A DNA stretch of 64,000 nt from Luteimonas chenhongjianii. Lineage in GTDB: Bacteria > Pseudomonadota > Gammaproteobacteria > Xanthomonadales > Xanthomonadaceae. Positions 59,266 to 64,000 of this stretch are shown piece after piece. Position numbers and translations under genes: made by a program. Within the stretch, counting starts at the first letter, position 1. Each line of letters opens with the position of its first letter. Location: positions 1,612,001 to 1,676,000 of the forward strand of contig NZ_CP023406.1 of NCBI RefSeq assembly GCF_002327105.1, given 5' to 3'. Under the pieces are notes generated by a model that was given only the letters and a program-made list of their open reading frames with translations, did no database searches and had not been told where the DNA came from.

Positions 59266-59352
59266 GCCCGGATGGCGAAACTGGTAGACGCACCGGACTT
59301 AAAATCCGTCGGCCGCAAGGTCGTGCCGGTTCGATTCCGGCTCCGGGCACCA
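59266..59352 (+). tRNA. tRNA-Leu (anticodon TAA)
   Basis: An 87-nt class II tRNA with long variable arm: acceptor GCCCGGA/TCCGGGC, anticodon region GGACTTAAAATCC with TAA, variable arm GTCGGCCGCAAGGTCG, T arm GCCGGTTCGATTCCGGC, and encoded CCA. Confidence 0.96.
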
Positions 59353-59494
59353 TCGCGATGTCGGTCGATTCGACCTTCGCGACGTGACGGCCGGCAGCGT
59401 TCGACACATGCGCAGCACAATTTGCTTCCCTGTTCAGGCCTGCGCGCCTAGGGTCGACGGCGGGCCTACTGCGGTCCGTGACGGGGAGCATGCG

Positions 59495-60487
59495 GTGCTC
59501 CGGGATGGACGCAACTTGATCTCAAGACTCAGGCACGATCTGCGCCTGGCAATCATCACCATGCTGGGATCGGTCACGGCGGTCGTGCTCGTCAGTTTCC
59601 TGGTCTGGCGCTTGACGCGTGGCGAGTGGGTGGCCGCTGCGATGGATGCTGCCGTGGTCGTCACCCTGACGATCATCCTGCGTCGCGTCTGGCGCGGGCA
59701 GTACACCGAGCGTGCCGGCGGATGGCTGGTGGCCATCAATTCGGGATTTGCCGGCCTTGCATGCGTGACCATCGGTGCGGCTGCGCATGGCTGGGTCTAT
59801 CTCGTGCTGATGACCAATTTCTATCTTGCCCCGATACGGGTCGCCGCCTGGAGCGGACTGGGGCTGCTCTGGGTCGCATCGGTGACGCTTCTGCGTGAAG
59901 CTGGCCCCCACCAGCTCAGCACGCTTGTCACCTGGGCACTGGTCTTCGGGTTCGCGCATACCTTTGCACGGCGCACGCGCCAGTACGGCGATTCGCTCGA
60001 ACTGCTCGCCAGCCTCGACCCGCTGACCCGCATTCCCAATCGCGGCATGCTGGAAGCGGATCTGCGCCACGCAATCGCTACCGGGCAGGCGGGCCGCATG
60101 GGTCTGCTGGTCCTCGACATCGATCGCTTCAAGGCGGTGAACGACACATACGGACATGCCGCAGGCGATGTGGTGCTGATCGAGCTGGCTGCGCTGCTTG
60201 ACGAGGAGTTGCGGCAGGGCGATTCCGTCTATCGATTCGGTGGCGAGGAATTCGTCATGCTGTTGCCGATCGGGTCGGAGGATGCCCTGTCTTGCGCAGG
60301 CGAACGGGTGCGTGCAGCAGTGTCCTCAAGGCTGGCCGCGCCGGGCGGTCCGGTGACCGTGGCGGTCGGCGGCGCGATGCTCTCGACAGAGCGCGACTGG
60401 CAGGACTGGTTCGGTCGCGCCGACGCAGCGCTGTATCTCGCCAAGCGCGACGGCGGTGACGTTGTCCGCATTGCCAAGCCTCTATAG
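59495..60487 (+). CDS. Membrane diguanylate cyclase (GGEEF) with intact I-site
   Basis: Predicted to synthesise cyclic di-GMP at the inner membrane. The GTG at 59495 is favoured by GGGGAG six bases upstream (59483-59488) and gives 330 residues. An in-frame GTG at 59384 would add 37 residues that lack conservation. Five or six membrane segments (about residues 15-150) precede the GGDEF domain: SLDPLTRIPNRGMLEADLR, LVLDIDRFKAVNDTYGHAAG, and active-site RFGGEEF. The I-site is intact as RQGD, eight residues before the loop, unlike the cyclase at 1527. No recognised sensor domain. Confidence 0.87.
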   Translation: MLRDGRNLISRLRHDLRLAIITMLGSVTAVVLVSFLVWRLTRGEWVAAAMDAAVVVTLTIILRRVWRGQYTERAGGWLVAINSGFAGLACVTIGAAAHGWVYLVLMTNFYLAPIRVAAWSGLGLLWVASVTLLREAGPHQLSTLVTWALVFGFAHTFARRTRQYGDSLELLASLDPLTRIPNRGMLEADLRHAIATGQAGRMGLLVLDIDRFKAVNDTYGHAAGDVVLIELAALLDEELRQGDSVYRFGGEEFVMLLPIGSEDALSCAGERVRAAVSSRLAAPGGPVTVAVGGAMLSTERDWQDWFGRADAALYLAKRDGGDVVRIAKPL

Positions 60488-60502
60488 GCGCCTCGGCGCC
60501 GA

Positions 60503-60814
60503 TCAGCTACGGGCAGCCGGCTGCGCATCCGGCTCGTTTTCCCACTCGTGGACACGCCGCTGCGGGCATTCGCGCGCGCGGCTCGGATGCCCATGGCGCA
60601 CCGCAGCCAGGCGACGACGCCAGCGCAACAGGCCGCCGATGATGGACAGGAGGGCGAGAATGCCGGCGAGCAGCATGGCCCAGGGCGCAAGCGAGGCCAG
60701 CGGCGAGAGGATCGAACCCGCCGTATTGCGCAGTGCCAGGGCGAACACGGCGCCTGCGATCAGCATGTAGACCGGCAGCATCACGAGCCGCCACACCGCG
60801 CGCGCGGAGATCAT
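60503..60814 (-). CDS. Small membrane protein, function unknown
   Basis: A 103-residue protein from the ATG at 60814. It has two hydrophobic helices (LVMLPVYMLIAGAVFALAL and LAPWAMLLAGILALLSIIG) and a basic, hydrophilic C-terminal tail (RWRRRLAAVRHGHPSRAREC). I do not recognise the family. The start overlaps the upstream gene stop by ATGA, so the two small genes form one unit. Confidence 0.6.
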   Translation of the reverse strand: MISARAVWRLVMLPVYMLIAGAVFALALRNTAGSILSPLASLAPWAMLLAGILALLSIIGGLLRWRRRLAAVRHGHPSRARECPQRRVHEWENEPDAQPAARS

Positions 60815-61062
60815 GGCAAGGCTCCGGGGAGCGAACCGGCGCCGATGGTGACGACAGGAGCTGCATCGGGGATGCCGAGTCCGAGGCGGTAATGTGCTGC
60901 AGCGATGTCGCGCACGTGCTCCCAGTCGGACATGCGCGGAACCCGCTCCCACGCCGCGCGAAGCAACGGCTCGAGTTCATGCCAGTCGGCATCCGGTCTT
61001 TCCGCCTGCACGGCGCGCGTCATTTCCGCGAGGACCATCGGGTTGTATGGACGCTGCGACAT
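60811..61062 (-). CDS. Small cytoplasmic protein, function unknown
   Basis: An 83-residue protein from the ATG at 61062 (MSQRPYNPMVLAEMTRAVQA). It contains no membrane segment, and its Trp/Arg-rich middle (DWHELEPLLRAAWERVPRMS) looks helical. It overlaps the small membrane protein by ATGA, which supports a real gene pair. The family is not recognised. Confidence 0.55.
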   Translation of the reverse strand: MSQRPYNPMVLAEMTRAVQAERPDADWHELEPLLRAAWERVPRMSDWEHVRDIAAAHYRLGLGIPDAAPVVTIGAGSLPGALP

Positions 61063-61287
61063 GATGTTTTTCGGCACTGCGGGAGTTCGCGATGACCATA
61101 GGCAGCTGCCTGCCAAACCGCCGTGAAGCGGCTGCAGTGGCATCATTCATTCAGCGGCAGTTGCCCGGTTACACGCCGACGACCGTCAACAGCCGCGCGT
61201 CGATGATGTTGCCCGCAGGCACCGTCTTTTCACCGCTTTCGGTGGAGGATGGCCGGTCGGGTCACTGCCCGATCTCAGCAAGGGAGC

Positions 61288-62922
61288 ATGATGGTCCGTT
61301 ATCTCGCGTATGCAACCTGCGTTGTCCTGGCGCTTGCCGCGGCTCTGCTGGCAGTGACCCGGCACTCGCTGGGCTGGTCGCTCGCCACGGTGCCGCTGCT
61401 CGTGCTGGTGGCGCTGGGTACGATCGACATCGTGCAGCGGCGCGCGACCCTGCGACGGACGTATCCGTTGATGGCGCGGTTCCGCTACGGGCTCGAAGCC
61501 TTCCGTCCGGAGATCCGCCAGTACTTCATCGAGGACGACCAGGACGAGGTGCCGTTCTCGCGGCAGCAGCGCGCGCTGGTATACCAGCGTGCGAAAAACG
61601 TCAGCGACGTGGTGCCGTTCGGCAGTGAGTTGCCGATGTACGGCTCGCAGTACGAATGGATCAATCATTCGCTGGTGCCCGCGCACGCCGCCACGCACGA
61701 CTTCCGCATACCGGTGGGTGACGAGCGCGCCCAGCCCTATGCGGCCAGCGTGTTCAATATTTCGGCAATGAGTTTCGGCTCGCTGTCGGCCAACGCGATA
61801 CGCGCACTGAACCAGGGCGCCAGGCGCGGCAACTTCTACCACGACACCGGCGAGGGGGCGATCTCGCCCTACCACCGGGAATACGGTGGCGACCTGGTCT
61901 GGGAGATCGGCTCGGGCTACTTCGGCTGCCGCGATGCCCAGGGGCGGTTCGACCAGGATGCGTTCGCGCGGAACGCGGCCGAAGCGCAGGTGCGCATGAT
62001 CGAGCTGAAGCTCTCGCAAGGTGCCAAACCGGGGCACGGCGGCCTGCTCCCGGGCGCCAAGGTGACGGCCGAGATCGCCGCGACCCGCGGGATTCCGGTC
62101 GGCGTGGACTGCGAATCGCCCGCGGCGCACACCACATTCTCCACGCCGCTGGGCCTGCTGGAATTCATCGACCGGATGCGGACGCTGGCGGGCGGAAAGC
62201 CGACCGGATTCAAGCTCGCCATCGGCCATCCCTGGGAGTGGTTCGGCATCGCGCGGGCGATGCTCGACTCCGGCATCCTGCCGGACTTCATCGTCGTCGA
62301 CGGCGCCGAAGGCGGCACCGGCGCGGCGCCTTCGGAATTCATCAACCACGTCGGCCTGCCGCTGCAGGAAGCGCTGATGCTGGTGCACAACACCCTGGTC
62401 GGCATCGGCCTGCGCGACCGCATCCGCGTCGCCGCGGCGGGCAAGGTGACCAGCGGCTTCGACATCGCACGTGCGATGGCGATGGGCGCGGACTGGTGCA
62501 ACGCGGGGCGGGGCTTCATGTTCGCGCTCGGCTGCATCCAGTCGCGCAGCTGCCATACCGACCGCTGCCCCACCGGGGTCGCCACCCAGGATCCGGCCCG
62601 CTGGCGTCTTCTCGATGTCCCCGACAAGGCCGAGCGCGTATTCCATTTCCACCAGAACACACTGCGCGCGCTGCGCGACATGATCGGTGCGGCGGGGCTG
62701 GAACATCCGATGCAGATCGGACCGGAACACATCCTGCGGCGTGTCTCGCCCACCGAAGTGCGTTCGCTTGCCGCGCTCTACCGTTTCCTGGAACCCGGCG
62801 AGCTGCTCGACGGCGTACCCGAGCATGCGGTGTTCAGGGCGTTCTGGCCGTTGGCGCGAGCCGACAGTTTTGCGCCGCCTGCGCAGGCGTCTGCCATGCA
62901 CGTGGCCAAACGCGCGCGTTGA
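61288..62922 (+). CDS. Membrane-anchored glutamate-synthase-like FMN protein
   Basis: A 544-residue protein of the FMN-binding glutamate synthase domain family. An N-terminal membrane anchor (VRYLAYATCVVLALAAALLA plus a second short segment, about residues 3-50) precedes the barrel. KPGHGGLLPGAKVT, FIVVDGAEGGTGAAPSEF, RVAAAGKVTSGFDIARAMAM and the cysteine cluster C-x5-C-x4-C in CIQSRSCHTDRCPTG are the family marks (3Fe-4S-type). It lacks the glutaminase domain, so its electron partner and product are unknown. AGGGAG precedes the ATGs at 61288/61291. Confidence 0.85.
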   Translation: MMVRYLAYATCVVLALAAALLAVTRHSLGWSLATVPLLVLVALGTIDIVQRRATLRRTYPLMARFRYGLEAFRPEIRQYFIEDDQDEVPFSRQQRALVYQRAKNVSDVVPFGSELPMYGSQYEWINHSLVPAHAATHDFRIPVGDERAQPYAASVFNISAMSFGSLSANAIRALNQGARRGNFYHDTGEGAISPYHREYGGDLVWEIGSGYFGCRDAQGRFDQDAFARNAAEAQVRMIELKLSQGAKPGHGGLLPGAKVTAEIAATRGIPVGVDCESPAAHTTFSTPLGLLEFIDRMRTLAGGKPTGFKLAIGHPWEWFGIARAMLDSGILPDFIVVDGAEGGTGAAPSEFINHVGLPLQEALMLVHNTLVGIGLRDRIRVAAAGKVTSGFDIARAMAMGADWCNAGRGFMFALGCIQSRSCHTDRCPTGVATQDPARWRLLDVPDKAERVFHFHQNTLRALRDMIGAAGLEHPMQIGPEHILRRVSPTEVRSLAALYRFLEPGELLDGVPEHAVFRAFWPLARADSFAPPAQASAMHVAKRAR

Positions 62923-62929
62923 GGATTGT

Positions 62930-63286
62930 TCAATCGAGCAGGGTGAGCAGCCGCTCGGTGGGACGCCCGATCACGGCACGTTCGCCGCGCACGAGGACCG
63001 GGCGCTCGATCAGCTCCGGATGCGCGGCCATCGCGTCGATGATGGCGTCTTCGTCGAGCGCGGGGTCATTCAACCCGAGGGCAGCGTAGGCCGCTTCTCC
63101 GCTGCGCAGCAGGTCGCGCGCCGGCAGCTCAAGGCGACGCAGCAGAAGACGCAGGGCGTCGGCGCCGGGCGGCGTGTCGAGGTAACGCACCAGACGGGGC
63201 GTGATGCCGCGCATCCCCAGCAGCGCCAGCGCGGCGCGCGACTTCGAGCAGCGCGGATTGTGGAACAGCAGGTAATCGTCGCTCAT
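62930..63286 (-). CDS. ArsC/YffB-like glutaredoxin-fold reductase
   Basis: A 118-residue ArsC-family protein. The catalytic cysteine lies in LFHNPRCSKSRAALALL. The C-terminal region HPELIERPVLVRGERAVIGR is the conserved ArsC end with its arginine. It might be an arsenate reductase or a YffB-like thiol protein of other function; no ars operon is visible. The gene overlaps the symporter by ATGA (63283-63286), so it is cotranslated. Confidence 0.85.
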   Translation of the reverse strand: MSDDYLLFHNPRCSKSRAALALLGMRGITPRLVRYLDTPPGADALRLLLRRLELPARDLLRSGEAAYAALGLNDPALDEDAIIDAMAAHPELIERPVLVRGERAVIGRPTERLLTLLD

Positions 63287-64000
63287 GCGCCTGGATCTGT
63301 GGATGTGGTACCGGAGCCGCCGCGCCTGGCGACAACAGCGGTTGCGGTGACGTCGCCCGTGGTGTTGGCGACGGTGGCGAAGATGTCGGGAATGGTGTCG
63401 ACCGCGAGCAGCACGCCAAGCGGTTCCACCGGCAGGCCCATTGCCTGGGTGACCGGCAGGTTGTTGGTCATGAAGCTCACCTGGCCCGGCAGGCCGACCG
63501 ACCCCATGCTGATGACCAGGCTCAGCGCCACCGCCACCGCAAGCTGGGCCGGACCGAGCTCCACCCCGTACATCCAGCCGATGAAGACGACGACGCTCAG
63601 ATACTGCGTCGGGCTCGCGATCCGGAACAGCGAGACCGCCATCGGCAGCACCAGCGACGTCACCGCAAGCGGATAGCCGAGCCGGTGGCGCGCGCTGTCG
63701 ACCATCACCGGCAGCGAGGCCAGCGACGACTGCGTGCTCGCGGCGATCGCCTGCACCGGGAGCAGCGCGGCCGCGAACCTGCGCAGGCGCTCGCCGGCCA
63801 CTGTCACCGCGACGACATACATCAGCAGCGTGATCGACACGTACAGCACGCACTGCAGCCCGATGTAGTAGCCCAGTGCGGTCAGCACGCCGAGGCCGAC
63901 ATGGGCGCAGACCGAGAACACCAGCGCGAACACGCCGAGCGGAGCCGCCCACAGCACCCACCGCACGATCACGACCATGGCGTCGCCGACGCTGCGGATC
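63283..64000 (-). CDS. Dicarboxylate/amino-acid:cation symporter (5' end beyond window)
   Basis: This is the C-terminal about 238 residues of a DAACS-family transporter (GltP/DctA-like). Motifs are VQAIAASTQSSLASLPVMV (serine-rich substrate stretch), GLPGQVSFMTNNLPV and LLAVDTIPDIFATVANTTGD (the metal/proton-coupled NxxxD-type end). The start lies upstream of the window edge on this strand, so the length is unknown. It is cotranslated with the ArsC-like gene. The substrate is uncertain. Confidence 0.87.
   Translation of the reverse strand, partial: IRSVGDAMVVIVRWVLWAAPLGVFALVFSVCAHVGLGVLTALGYYIGLQCVLYVSITLLMYVVAVTVAGERLRRFAAALLPVQAIAASTQSSLASLPVMVDSARHRLGYPLAVTSLVLPMAVSLFRIASPTQYLSVVVFIGWMYGVELGPAQLAVAVALSLVISMGSVGLPGQVSFMTNNLPVTQAMGLPVEPLGVLLAVDTIPDIFATVANTTGDVTATAVVARRGGSGTTSTDPGA

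Overview
The window reads as chromosomal DNA of a high-GC gammaproteobacterium, most likely family Lysobacteraceae/Xanthomonadaceae (Luteimonas- or Lysobacter-like; the genus is my inference). The grounds are uniformly high GC, gene orders such as rpsP-rimM-trmD-rplS, ypjD divergent from ffh, and comEC-exbB-exbD-msbA-lpxK-kdsB-...-uvrC-pgsA, a DcaP-type porin, and many TonB/OMP-style envelope proteins. I see no prophage, insertion sequence or CRISPR array. Most of the window is core housekeeping DNA with one accessory block.

Layout. 0-1.5 kb: the end of lspA, ispH and a tRNA-Thr. 1.5-5.8 kb: a diguanylate cyclase, radA, a PAP2-like membrane protein and ypjD. 5.8-10.7 kb: ffh, a class-IV aminotransferase-like gene, and the S16/RimM/TrmD/L19 translation cluster. 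11.1-17.2 kb: Hsp15, a probably exported SDR, mutS, a DUF4142 lipoprotein and a thioredoxin-reductase-like flavoprotein. 17.5-26.6 kb is the accessory highlight. All of it is on the minus strand: DcaP porin, AdiC-like antiporter, arginine/lysine/ornithine decarboxylase, CDF-fold transporter, then a second antiporter, an eroded decarboxylase 3' end, and a second CDF-fold transporter. It looks like a duplicated amino-acid-decarboxylation module in which one decarboxylase copy has decayed. 27.0-29.6 kb: a TonB-dependent receptor split by a one-base frameshift at a G6 run.

29.7-46.2 kb is mixed housekeeping: pncC, a UbiB-family kinase, an EEP-type lipoprotein, bpt, an EF-hand protein, an ECF sigma factor fused to a membrane domain, a DUF2007 protein, tesB, ampD, a MOSC protein, a YqiA-like hydrolase, rlmKL, two pirins, a DNA glycosylase and a small beta-barrel protein. 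46.9-58.8 kb is an envelope/LPS/repair run: comEC, exbB, exbD, msbA, lpxK, kdsB, a LMW protein tyrosine phosphatase, a thioredoxin-NHL protein, uvrC and pgsA, many joined by ATGA overlaps. 58.8-59.4 kb: four tRNA genes (Gly, Cys, Gly, Leu). 59.5-64 kb: a second diguanylate cyclase, two small proteins, a membrane-anchored glutamate-synthase-like protein, an ArsC-like protein and a truncated dicarboxylate symporter.

How genes work together. The decarboxylase block would import an amino acid, consume a cytoplasmic proton by decarboxylation and export the amine, with an outer-membrane porin encoded just upstream. This is classic acid-resistance logic (inference from family knowledge). MsbA, LpxK and KdsB serve lipid A/LPS, and ExbBD energises TonB receptors. 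No tools were run: family assignments are by eye from motifs, and alignments to E. coli proteins are from memory.
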